Under the pieces are notes generated by a model. The model was not told the DNA's origin and ran no database searches. It was given only the letters and a program-made list of their open reading frames with translations. This document shows, piece after piece, positions 1-5,086 of a DNA stretch of 5,086 bases. The first letter of the stretch is position 1, and every line of letters starts with the position of its first letter. A program made the position numbers and the translations under genes. Where the stretch lies: positions 1 to 5,086 of the forward strand of contig JAISNZ010000233.1 of NCBI GenBank assembly GCA_031275955.1, in the 5' to 3' direction. The DNA comes from Desulfovibrio sp. (lineage in GTDB: Bacteria > Desulfobacterota > Desulfovibrionia > Desulfovibrionales > Desulfovibrionaceae).

Positions 1-31
1 CAATCTGAGCCAGAATCAAACTCTCCAGTTC
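1..31 (-). rRNA. rrs: 16S ribosomal RNA gene, 5' end only (partial)
   Basis: The reverse complement of the first 30 bases reads AACTGGAGAGTTTGATTC followed by TGGCTCAGATTG. This contains the near-universal 5' segment of bacterial 16S rRNA, where the 27F primer anneals; its complement lies at 5-24. By alignment with the E. coli gene, where this segment begins at base 8, the mature 5' end falls near position 31. Only the tip is present and the rest lies beyond the left edge. The upstream DNA carries a boxA-like element and a promoter in the right orientation, which supports a functional rRNA operon. The TTCTGG variant and the AACTGG start are what I would expect in Desulfovibrio-like bacteria. 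Confidence 0.92.
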
Positions 32-230
32 ATTATCCTGGGAACTTGATCGTCTCCGATCTATTCCAGCTGAATCTCTTTCCGTTCCACTCACTCTTCA
101 CTTGTCAAAGAACCCGGCCGCTCTGAGCCCGATTCCGGAGGAAAACCATCCCCCGGCGGGGCGGACCCCCGATCCTGATCAAGAAACCCAAGTACCGTCA
201 GATCTCACGGAAGGTCCTGATGCATGCGGG
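32..230 (-). other. rRNA operon leader region (16S 5' leader)
   Basis: This ~200-base non-coding stretch lies between the predicted rRNA promoter and the mature 16S 5' end. It should be transcribed as precursor and removed by RNase III and other nucleases. It contains a boxA-like sequence at 102-114. It also has several short self-complementary segments: GCT-CTG-AGC at 120-128 beside boxA, CCCC-GGC-GGGG at 151-161, and CCGT/ACGG arms around an AGATCT core near 196-211. The transcription start (~230) is estimated from the -10 position. The matching half of the processing stem would lie downstream of the 16S gene, outside the window. No protein-coding gene is supported here. Confidence 0.7.
102..114 (-). 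promoter_or_regulatory. boxA-like rRNA antitermination element
   Basis: In the rRNA sense direction the sequence is GGTTCTTTGACAA, close to the boxA found in bacterial rRNA leaders (E. coli TGCTCTTTAACAA). In known systems boxA RNA binds NusB/NusE and lets polymerase resist Rho on the untranslated rRNA. It lies about 70 bases before the 16S start, a normal leader position. A small hairpin (GCT-CTG-AGC, 120-128) just upstream in the transcript could act as boxB. The embedded TTGACA is not followed by a -10 at proper spacing, so I do not read it as a promoter. Confidence 0.65.
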
Positions 231-236
231 AAAACG

Positions 237-265
237 ACTATGGGCGAAAAAAGGGGGGAAGTCAA
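237..265 (-). promoter_or_regulatory. Predicted sigma-70-type rRNA operon promoter with A-tract UP element
   Basis: On the minus strand, TTGACT (260-265) is followed after exactly 17 bp by CATAGT (237-242): 5/6 and 4/6 matches to the sigma-70 consensus. Directly upstream, bases 266-280 read ACTGAAAAAAAGTTC, an A-rich block at the place of an UP element, which is typical of rRNA promoters. The initiation site would be near 230, about 200 bases before the 16S gene. The A7 tract begins with the last base of the HD-GYP gene's TGA, so promoter and upstream coding region touch. No second promoter was seen closer to 16S. Confidence 0.65.
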
Positions 266-275
266 GAACTTTTTT

Positions 276-1391
276 TCAGTTCGCCTCTTCGCGGAATCTT
301 TCGGCAATAGCGTTGAAGGCCCCCCGCACCTCCAGGAAGGCGTCCACCACGTCGGGATCGAAGTGCTGTCCCCGGCCCTTGAGGATGATCCCCACGGTCT
401 CCTCGTGGGGGATGGCATTCTTGTAAACCCGTTTGGAAATCAGGGCGTCATAGACATCGGCCAGGGCCATGAGCCGGGCGCACAAGGGGATGGCCTCTCC
501 CCCGATGCCCTGGGGATAGCCGGACCCGTCCCATTTTTCGTGGTGCGCATAGGCGATCTCGCGGGCCACCTCCAGAAAGGTCTGCGGTTCGGCCATGCTC
601 CGCTCCGCCGCGATGATGGTGTCCCTGCCGTACAGGGTGTGCTTCTTCATCTCCTCGAACTCGTCCGGAGTCAGGGGGCCGGGCTTGAGCAGGATGCGGT
701 CGGGAACGCCCACCTTGCCGATGTCGTGCAGGGGGGCGGACTTGAAGAGCAGGGCGATATACTTGTCGGTAAGGGCCTGGGCGAAGCGGGAATCCCGGCG
801 CAGGTAAAGAGCCAGTTCCCGGACGTACAGCTGGGTGCGGCGGATGTGGTGGCCGGTTTCATTGTCCCGGGTTTCCGCCATGGAGGCCATGGCGATGATG
901 ATGGCATCCTGCAGGGCGGCGAGCTGCCGGGTCCGGAACTCCACCTTTTCTTCCAGGATTTCGTTTTGCGCCTTCAGGGACTTGCGCGCCGCCTGGAGGG
1001 CCAGATGGGTCTGCACCCGGGCGATCAGGATGGGGGGCACAATGGGTTTTGTGATGTAATCCACGGCTCCCAGTTCGAAGCCTTTGGTTTCGTCCCCTTC
1101 CTGCGATTTTGCCGTCAGGAAGATGATGGGAATGTCGCTGGTGTGCGGATCGCTCTTGAGCCGGCGACAGACCTCGTAGCCGTCCATCTCCGGCATCATG
1201 ATGTCCAGGAGGATGAGGTCCGGCGCCGGATCGGTCGTGGCGATCTTCAGGGCCCGCAAGCCGTTGGTGGCGACCTTGTTCCGGTATTGATCGCTCAGGA
1301 GCGAAGTGAGCAGGGTAATGTTGTCAGGGGTGTCGTCCACGATGAGAATCGTGGGTTTGCCCGCCGCATCCTTGAGTGTTGTCTCGTCCAC
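276..1391 (-). CDS. Response regulator with HD-GYP output domain, predicted cyclic-di-GMP phosphodiesterase
   Basis: The product is a 371-residue cytoplasmic protein with a REC domain (about residues 13-130), a helical or coiled linker (133-162) and an HD-GYP domain (163-371). REC has the acidic pair D19/D20, phospho-acceptor D63 (LLDIMMPEMDG), T93 and K115. The HD-GYP domain has a full metal and catalytic set: E178, H182, H222-D223 with K226 (HDIGK), H251, H283-H284, D312, plus the GYP motif G291-Y292-P293 in HHEKWDGSGYP. Family members hydrolyse c-di-GMP to pGpG or GMP, here presumably gated by phosphorylation of D63. The GTG start is chosen because the open frame upstream only mirrors surE on the other strand. 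It also has AAGG eight bases ahead and leaves a normal short lead before REC. No kinase gene is adjacent, so it is an orphan regulator. The 16S promoter follows directly, with no terminator seen. Confidence 0.93.
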   Translation of the reverse strand: MDETTLKDAAGKPTILIVDDTPDNITLLTSLLSDQYRNKVATNGLRALKIATTDPAPDLILLDIMMPEMDGYEVCRRLKSDPHTSDIPIIFLTAKSQEGDETKGFELGAVDYITKPIVPPILIARVQTHLALQAARKSLKAQNEILEEKVEFRTRQLAALQDAIIIAMASMAETRDNETGHHIRRTQLYVRELALYLRRDSRFAQALTDKYIALLFKSAPLHDIGKVGVPDRILLKPGPLTPDEFEEMKKHTLYGRDTIIAAERSMAEPQTFLEVAREIAYAHHEKWDGSGYPQGIGGEAIPLCARLMALADVYDALISKRVYKNAIPHEETVGIILKGRGQHFDPDVVDAFLEVRGAFNAIAERFREEAN

Positions 1392-1458
1392 GAATTCCGC
1401 CTTGGCTTGGAGGGGGTGTCCCCGGGAAAATATTCCGCGCCGCGCCGCGCGTCTTGTG

Positions 1459-1487
1459 TTTGTAGGGCCTGTCGCCGCTTTTGGCAA
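1459..1487 (-). promoter_or_regulatory. Candidate promoter of the HD-GYP response regulator gene
   Basis: On the minus strand TTGCCA (1482-1487) is followed after 17 bp by TACAAA (1459-1464), 5/6 and 4/6 matches to the sigma-70 consensus. Initiation would be near 1452, giving a ~60-base leader before the GTG at 1391. That leader holds a GC-rich run (1437-1451) and a compact GGGG-ACA-CCCC hairpin (1413-1423) about 10 bases upstream of the AAGG ribosome binding site, which could affect translation. The call rests on consensus match and placement only. Confidence 0.5.
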
Positions 1488-1505
1488 TACCTTTCCGCGT
1501 CCTCC

Positions 1506-1534
1506 TTGACGTTCCGGCCGGGGACGGATACCGT
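1506..1534 (+). promoter_or_regulatory. Candidate surE promoter
   Basis: TTGACG (1506-1511, 5/6) is followed after 17 bp by TACCGT (1529-1534). The latter matches consensus only at the three most conserved -10 positions (T, A and final T). Initiation would be near 1541, about 34 bases before the surE ATG. It is divergent from the predicted HD-GYP promoter, with the two -35 elements about 18 bp apart. The -10 is weak, so the call is tentative. Confidence 0.35.
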
Positions 1535-1574
1535 TCTTCCCCGGTCGTCCCCGCGCGGCCTGGAGGAAAGCGCC

Positions 1575-2354
1575 ATGAAAATCGCCCTCACCAATGACGA
1601 CGGCATTCAGGCCGTCGGGATCAGGGCCATGTGCCGCGCGCTCCTGGAAGCCGGACACGAGGTGCGGATCATCGCCCCCATGACGGAGCAGTCCGCTGTT
1701 GGGCATTCCATCACCGTCAGCCACCCCCTCCGGGTCCAGCCCCTGAAGGAGAACCGCTTTTGCGGTTTCGGCATTTACGGCACCCCCACGGACTGCGTCA
1801 AACTCGGCATCGGCGAACTATTGTCCGCAAGGCCGGACATGGTCGTCTCCGGCATTAACGCCGGAGCCAATGTCGGGCCGGATATCCTCTATTCCGGCAC
1901 CGTGGCGGCGGCCACGGAGGCGGCCCACCTGGGCTTTCCGGCCCTGGCCGTCTCGCATGATTCCTACGCGCCCAAGGATCTGGACGATCACGCCCGCTTC
2001 ACCGTGACGCTTCTGGAGCGGCTGCCCTGGAAGGACCTGCCCGCGCGGCGGGTACTGAACCTGAACCTGCCGAACCGCCCGGTCCGCGACTTCCTCGGCC
2101 TGGCCCTCTGCCCCCAGACCCCGGCCGTGTGGCGCGACTGGTACCACCGCCGGGAAGATCCGCGCGGCGCTCCCTACTGGTGGCTGGACGGGATCATCCC
2201 CCCGGAAAAGGTCGATCCCGGTTCGGATCGGGGCCTGCTCAGCAGAGGCTGGGCAACCCTGACCCCCCTGAAATTCGATTTCACGGACACCGCCACCCTG
2301 GAACAACTCCGGAATCTGCCCTTCTTCCCGGCCCCGGGAAAGGATTCCCCCTGA
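1575..2354 (+). CDS. surE: 5'/3'-nucleotidase SurE (survival protein E)
   Basis: The 259-residue product is close to the usual ~250 residues of SurE, a cytoplasmic metal-dependent phosphatase that dephosphorylates nucleoside monophosphates and, in some species, short polyphosphate. The N-terminal MKIALTNDDG signature supplies metal ligands D8 and D9. S40 lies in PMTEQSAVGHSIT, and N95 lies in SGINAGANVGPDILYSGTV, the family's second signature. YGTPTDCVKLG (68-78) and the C-terminal LSRGWATLTPLKFDFTD also fit. The ATG is preceded by GGAGG (1562-1566) at 8 bases, and MKI is the standard SurE start. The same frame is open for 1.47 kb upstream, but that part is antisense to the HD-GYP gene and shows no homology I recognise. 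The E. coli surE partner pcm is absent; the next gene is fba, 98 bp downstream. Confidence 0.95.
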   Translation: MKIALTNDDGIQAVGIRAMCRALLEAGHEVRIIAPMTEQSAVGHSITVSHPLRVQPLKENRFCGFGIYGTPTDCVKLGIGELLSARPDMVVSGINAGANVGPDILYSGTVAAATEAAHLGFPALAVSHDSYAPKDLDDHARFTVTLLERLPWKDLPARRVLNLNLPNRPVRDFLGLALCPQTPAVWRDWYHRREDPRGAPYWWLDGIIPPEKVDPGSDRGLLSRGWATLTPLKFDFTDTATLEQLRNLPFFPAPGKDSP

Positions 2355-2365
2355 CTGGCCGCGCA

Positions 2366-2394
2366 TTGCCTTTCCGGGAAAAATTCCCTACAAG
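2366..2394 (+). promoter_or_regulatory. Candidate fba promoter with palindrome in the spacer
   Basis: TTGCCT (2366-2371) is followed after 17 bp by TACAAG (2389-2394), 4/6 matches to each consensus box. The arrangement resembles the predicted HD-GYP gene promoter (TTGCCA, 17 bp, TACAAA). The spacer contains a perfect GGGAA-AAA-TTCCC inverted repeat (2376-2388) ending at the -10 box, a plausible operator. Initiation would be near 2401, about 50 bases before the fba ATG. fba could also be reached by read-through from surE. Confidence 0.42.
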
Positions 2395-2399
2395 GGGGG

Positions 2400-2426
2400 A
2401 GCGGGCGGAAAACCGTCTCCGCCGCT
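2400..2426 (+). promoter_or_regulatory. Hairpin in the fba 5' untranslated region
   Basis: GGCGGA (2404-2409) pairs with TCCGCC (2418-2423) around an 8-base loop, and outer AGC/GCT pairs extend the stem with one bulged G. There is no T-run after it, so it is not a typical intrinsic terminator for surE. It ends 14 bases before the AGGAGG ribosome binding site and may instead stabilise the fba message. No function is shown by the sequence. Confidence 0.3.
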
Positions 2427-2452
2427 GTCGCACCCCGCAAAGGAGGAAGATC

Positions 2453-3376
2453 ATGCCCCTCGTCACCCCCAAGGCCATGTTTGAACGGGCGTACCAGGAA
2501 GGCTACGCGGTCGGGGCTTTCAACGTCAACAACATGGAGATCATCCAGGGCATCATGGAGGCCGGGGCGGCCGAAAAGGCCCCCCTCGTCCTGCAGGTGT
2601 CCGCCGGGGCCCGCAAATACGCCGGCCAGAACTACATCGTCAAACTCATCGAGGCCGCCCTTCTGGAAACGGACCTTCCCGTGGTCCTGCATCTGGATCA
2701 CGGCCCCGACTTCGCCCTCTGCAAGGCCTGTATTGACGGCGGCTTCACCTCGGTGATGATCGACGGCTCGCACCTGCCCTATGAGGAAAACATCGCCCTG
2801 ACCCGTGAAGTCGTCGCCTACGCCCGTCCCCGGGGCGTCTGGGTGGAGGCCGAACTCGGCCGCATTGAGGGGGTGGAAGATGATGTGGCGGCGGAAAAGA
2901 CCATCTATACCGATCCCGATCAGGCCGTGGACTTTGTCCAACGCACCGGCTGCGACTCCCTGGCCGTGGCCATCGGCACCAGCCACGGCGCTTACAAATT
3001 CAAGGGAGACGCCAAACTGGACTTTCCCCGCCTGGAGGAGATCACCCGCAAGCTCCCCGGCTATCCTCTGGTTCTGCACGGCGCTTCCAGCGTGCCCCGG
3101 GAATTCGTGGACATGGCCAACGCCTATGGCGGCAAGGTCGGCGGCGCCAGAGGCGTTCCCGAAGATCTTCTGCGCAAGGCCACAGGCTACGGGGTCTGCA
3201 AAATCAATATTGACACGGACATCCGTCTGGCCCTGACCGCCTCCATCCGCAAATTCTTCAGCGAGCATCCCGAGGAATTCGACCCCCGCTCCTACCTCAG
3301 ACCCGCCCGGACAGCGGTCAAGGACATGGTCCAGCGCAAGATCCGCGACGTGCTGGGCTGCTCGGGCAAGGCCTGA
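2453..3376 (+). CDS. fba: Class II fructose-1,6-bisphosphate aldolase
   Basis: This cytoplasmic zinc enzyme of 307 residues reversibly cleaves fructose-1,6-bisphosphate to dihydroxyacetone phosphate and glyceraldehyde-3-phosphate in glycolysis and gluconeogenesis. The class II signatures are intact: HLDHG (80-84) with catalytic D82 and zinc ligand H83; EAELGRIEG (132-140) with E134; the GTSHGAYK loop (175-182) with zinc ligand H178; VLHGASS (207-213) with zinc ligand H209; and KINIDTD (250-256), which contacts the substrate phosphate. The length matches the ~307-residue form known from Helicobacter pylori and many anaerobes, shorter than the ~359-residue E. coli FbaA. The start is fixed by a perfect AGGAGG (2441-2446) six bases before ATG and by MPLVTPKAMFERAY, a typical family N-terminus. 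A tagatose-bisphosphate aldolase is possible by family alone, but the sequence and lack of sugar-catabolic neighbours favour FBA. Confidence 0.95.
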   Translation: MPLVTPKAMFERAYQEGYAVGAFNVNNMEIIQGIMEAGAAEKAPLVLQVSAGARKYAGQNYIVKLIEAALLETDLPVVLHLDHGPDFALCKACIDGGFTSVMIDGSHLPYEENIALTREVVAYARPRGVWVEAELGRIEGVEDDVAAEKTIYTDPDQAVDFVQRTGCDSLAVAIGTSHGAYKFKGDAKLDFPRLEEITRKLPGYPLVLHGASSVPREFVDMANAYGGKVGGARGVPEDLLRKATGYGVCKINIDTDIRLALTASIRKFFSEHPEEFDPRSYLRPARTAVKDMVQRKIRDVLGCSGKA

Positions 3377-3380
3377 ATAG

Positions 3381-3448
3381 TCGCGCTGAAAAAGACCCCT
3401 CAAAACCGCGCCCCGCGCTCGGCAGGCGTCATGGCGCTTTCAGCGCGA
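3381..3448. repeat. 11-bp perfect inverted repeat flanking the fba/response regulator convergent junction
   Basis: TCGCGCTGAAA (3381-3391) is matched exactly by its reverse complement TTTCAGCGCGA (3438-3448), separated by 46 bp. The left arm starts four bases after the fba stop. The right arm covers the last codons and TGA of the response regulator gene. The right arm also sits in a compact hairpin, GCGCT-TTC-AGCGC (3434-3446). Transcripts from either direction could fold this stem. It has no strong T-run after it on the plus strand, so as an fba terminator it would be unusual. Confidence 0.55.
3402..3422 (-). terminator. Candidate intrinsic terminator of the response regulator gene
   Basis: Read on the minus strand, GCGC-GGG-GCGC (3418 down to 3408) forms a GC-rich hairpin. 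It is extended by an outer CC/GG pair with a two-base bulge, and a TTTT run (3405-3402) follows at once. A second T5 tract occurs at 3393-3389. It lies about 18 bases after the stop codon of the sigma-54 response regulator, a normal place for a terminator. The stem is short and the T-run modest, so efficiency is uncertain. On the plus strand no T-run follows it. Confidence 0.42.
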
Positions 3449-4786
3449 AGGGGAAGGGGGCAATTTCGCCAGCAGGGTTTTACGGTTGATGCCCAGCCGC
3501 CGCGCGGCCTCGCTCTTGTTGCCGCCGGCTTCTTCCAGGGTTTCCAGAATGATCCGGCGTTCGATCTCTTCCAGGGTCATGTTGCGGAAGCTCTGTCCGG
3601 GGGCGGCGTCTTCCCGTCCGCTTTCCAGAATATTCGGGGGCAGCTCGCGCTCGCTGACATAATTGCCCATGAGCAGCACCACGGCCCGTTCCACCGCGTT
3701 TTCCAGCTCCCGGACATTGCCCGGCCAGGGGTATTTCAGCAGCCTGTCCATGGCGGCGGGGGTGAAGCCCTTTACCGTCTTGGCGTTTCGTCCGGCATAC
3801 AGTTTCAGGAAGTGCATGGCCAGGAGGGCGATGTCTTCCCGGCGCTCGCGCAGGGGGGGCAGGACGAGGCTGACGACGTTTAGCCGGTAAAAGAGATCCT
3901 GCCGGAACCGGCCGGCCTTGATCTCTTCCCGGGGGTCCCGGTTGGTCGCGGCCAGGATGCGCGCGTCCACGCTGATGGTCTGATCCCCTCCCACCCGCTG
4001 CAGCTCCCGCTCCTGGATGACCCGGAGCAGTTTGACCTGCATGGGCAGGGGCATCTCCCCGATTTCATCCAGAAAGAGGGAACCCTTGTTCGCGGCCAGG
4101 AACCGCCCGTCGCGGCGTTTGTCCGCGCCCGTGAAGGCCCCTTTTTCATGGCCGAAGAGTTCCGACTCCAGCAGGGATTCCGACAGGGCGCCGCAGTTCA
4201 CGGCGACAAAGGGGCCGTTGCGGCGTTTGCTGTGGTCATGGATCAGCCGTGCCGCCACTTCCTTGCCGGTGCCCGACTCGCCGCTGATGAGCACCGTCGC
4301 TTCCGAAGGGGCGATGGTCCTGATCAGTTCCAGAAGCCGGCGCATGGGGGCGCTCTGGCCGATGAGCCTGTCCGCCTCCGGGGCAAGGGCTTCTCTGAGG
4401 GCGCGGTTTTCGTCCCGAAGCGAGGTGTGCTCCAGAGCCCGCTCCAGGGTGATCCGGAGCTCGTCGAAGTCCAACGGTTTGGTCAGGTAGTCGTAAGCCC
4501 CGGCCTTGAGGGCCCGCACGGCGTTCTCCACCCCGGAATAGGCGGTCATGATCACGATGGGAATGGCCGGATTGTAGGCCAATATCGCCCGCATGGCCTC
4601 AATGCCGCTCATCCCGGCCATGCGCACGTCCATGAGAATGAGGTCGAAAGGCTGCTCCTTGCACAGGTCAACGGCGGCTTCGCCGCTGTCCGCGCCCGTG
4701 ACCCGGTAGCGCAGCTTGCCCAGAATATTCCGCAGGGCGCTCAAATGGCCCGGATCGTCATCGACAACCAGCAGTTTGACGGACAT
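3440..4786 (-). CDS. Sigma-54-dependent response regulator, NtrC family (REC-AAA+-Fis HTH)
   Basis: The 448-residue product is a phosphorylation-controlled activator of sigma-54 promoters. REC (1-120) has D9/D10, phospho-acceptor D53, T81 and K103. The AAA+ domain (about 140-370) has Walker A GESGTGKE (169-176), the sigma-54-contacting GAFTGA loop (216-221), Walker B SLFLDEI (236-242), sensor I AATN (279-282), GRFRQDLFYRLNV (292-304) with putative arginine fingers, and WPGNVREL (354-361). A Fis-type helix-turn-helix closes the protein (GGNKSEAARRLGINRKTLLAKL, 421-442). All motifs needed for activity are present. The ATG at 4786 is preceded by GGGAGG and places MSVKLLVVDDD at the usual REC start; an in-frame TTG 57 bases upstream is less likely. 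The kinase gene lies 63 bp upstream on the same strand, so the two form a probable two-component operon. The C-terminal PPSPSR tail is atypical. Target genes are not evident here. Confidence 0.95.
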   Translation of the reverse strand: MSVKLLVVDDDPGHLSALRNILGKLRYRVTGADSGEAAVDLCKEQPFDLILMDVRMAGMSGIEAMRAILAYNPAIPIVIMTAYSGVENAVRALKAGAYDYLTKPLDFDELRITLERALEHTSLRDENRALREALAPEADRLIGQSAPMRRLLELIRTIAPSEATVLISGESGTGKEVAARLIHDHSKRRNGPFVAVNCGALSESLLESELFGHEKGAFTGADKRRDGRFLAANKGSLFLDEIGEMPLPMQVKLLRVIQERELQRVGGDQTISVDARILAATNRDPREEIKAGRFRQDLFYRLNVVSLVLPPLRERREDIALLAMHFLKLYAGRNAKTVKGFTPAAMDRLLKYPWPGNVRELENAVERAVVLLMGNYVSERELPPNILESGREDAAPGQSFRNMTLEEIERRIILETLEEAGGNKSEAARRLGINRKTLLAKLPPSPSR

Positions 4787-4849
4787 GCGCCCTCCCGGAG
4801 CCTTTTCGCCTGGGGGAAAGATTGAGGGATCGGGGCGTTGCAAGACAGA

Positions 4850-5086
4850 TCACCGTTTTCCGAGGGGCAGGGTGAGGGTAAATACGCTTCCGGCTCCTTC
4901 GCCGTCCGCGAAGGCTATGCCGCCGCCGTGCCCTTCGATGATTTGCTGGACGATGGCAAGTCCGAGTCCGGTGCCTGACGGTTTGGTCGTAAAGTACGGG
5001 GTAAAGAGGTTTGCGCGGGCCTCCGCGGAAATTCCCCTGCCGTTATCCGCGATCCGCACCTGGAAGGTGTTGTCTTCAGGGCGCAG
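4850..5086 (-). CDS. Sensor histidine kinase, C-terminal ATP-binding fragment (cut by window edge)
   Basis: Seventy-eight residues are visible, open in frame to the right edge. They contain the end of a GHKL/HATPase_c domain: the G1 box ADNGRGI (13-19), the F box LFTPYFTTK (27-35) and the G2 box GTGLGL (38-43) followed by AIVQQIIEGHGGGI. The close is GSVFTLTLPLGKR, a common kinase C-terminus. The phospho-accepting histidine, the N box and any sensor or membrane segments lie beyond the window. It precedes the NtrC-type regulator by 63 bp on the same strand, so it is most likely the cognate kinase, as in NtrB/NtrC-like or HydH/ZraS-like pairs. The stimulus cannot be inferred. A GTG at 5059 is only an internal codon, because the frame continues upstream with kinase-like sequence. 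Confidence 0.93.
   Translation of the reverse strand: MRPEDNTFQVRIADNGRGISAEARANLFTPYFTTKPSGTGLGLAIVQQIIEGHGGGIAFADGEGAGSVFTLTLPLGKR

Noticed and set aside
103..108. TTGACA on the minus strand as a second rRNA promoter -35 box
   Set aside because: No acceptable -10 box occurs at 16-18 bp; the sequence is better explained as part of boxA.
1482..1496. TGGCAATACC stretch as a sigma-54 (-24/-12) promoter for surE
   Set aside because: The GG is not followed by GC after 10 bases (CC is found), so the invariant -12 element is missing.
102..1574. A 491-codon open stretch on the plus strand continuous with the surE frame
   Set aside because: It lies antisense to the HD-GYP gene, whose domains and motifs are unmistakable. 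The translation is low-complexity and rich in G, Q and H with no recognisable domain. surE has its own ATG and GGAGG site. Long antisense open frames are common in GC-rich DNA.
1392..1724. N-terminal extension of the HD-GYP protein by 111 residues
   Set aside because: The extension mirrors surE coding sequence and its upstream spacer, resembles no REC leader, and crosses the predicted promoter. The GTG at 1391 has a ribosome binding site and the right distance to REC.
2376..2426. Intrinsic terminator between surE and fba
   Set aside because: Two hairpins are present but neither is followed by a T-run; they fit better as an operator-like palindrome and a leader hairpin.
2174..3403. Long minus-strand open frame across fba and the end of surE
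   Set aside because: It is the complement of two well-identified genes, has no recognisable domain and no ribosome binding site context.
3431..4825. Several plus-strand open frames opposite the sigma-54 regulator
   Set aside because: They are shadows of a gene with all NtrC-family motifs in order; their translations are compositionally biased and unfamiliar.
4787..4843. TTG start 19 codons upstream for the sigma-54 response regulator
   Set aside because: The ATG at 4786 has a GGGAGG site and begins exactly at the usual REC N-terminus; the extra proline-rich residues are not typical of the family.

Overview
The window looks like an ordinary chromosomal segment of a high-GC, Gram-negative bacterium. 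Its left edge holds the first ~31 bases of a 16S rRNA gene on the minus strand. The start of that gene (AACTGGAGAGTTTGATTC in sense direction) resembles 16S starts I associate with Desulfovibrio-like sulfate reducers (Desulfobacterota). The strong Shine-Dalgarno sites, a sigma-54 response regulator, an HD-GYP protein and a class II aldolase fit that group but do not prove it. The taxonomic call is an inference from ~30 bases of rRNA plus gene style.

Layout, left to right. Positions 1-31 are the 5' tip of the 16S gene (minus), which runs off the left edge. Positions 32-265 are its leader and promoter: a boxA-like antitermination element, and a -35/-10 pair (TTGACT, 17 bp, CATAGT) with an A-tract upstream that overlaps the stop codon of the next gene. 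Positions 276-1391 (minus) encode a REC-HD-GYP response regulator, a predicted cyclic-di-GMP phosphodiesterase starting at GTG. A 183-bp divergent spacer carries candidate promoters facing both ways. Then surE (1575-2354, plus) encodes a survival-protein nucleotidase, and fba (2453-3376, plus) a class II fructose-bisphosphate aldolase with its own candidate promoter. A 63-bp convergent spacer with inverted repeats separates fba from an NtrC-type sigma-54-dependent response regulator (3440-4786, minus). Upstream of that regulator, and cut by the right edge, is the C-terminal ATP-binding end of a sensor histidine kinase (4850-5086, minus).

Functionally these are separate units: ribosomal RNA synthesis, c-di-GMP signalling, nucleotide housekeeping, central carbon metabolism, and a histidine kinase/sigma-54 activator pair whose signal and targets cannot be read from this window. 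I see no mobile element, CRISPR array, tRNA, phage gene or toxin-antitoxin pair, and no evidence for an undescribed multi-gene system. The points most worth a second look are regulatory: the rRNA promoter abutting the HD-GYP gene, the palindrome inside the fba promoter spacer, and the long inverted repeat around the convergent junction.
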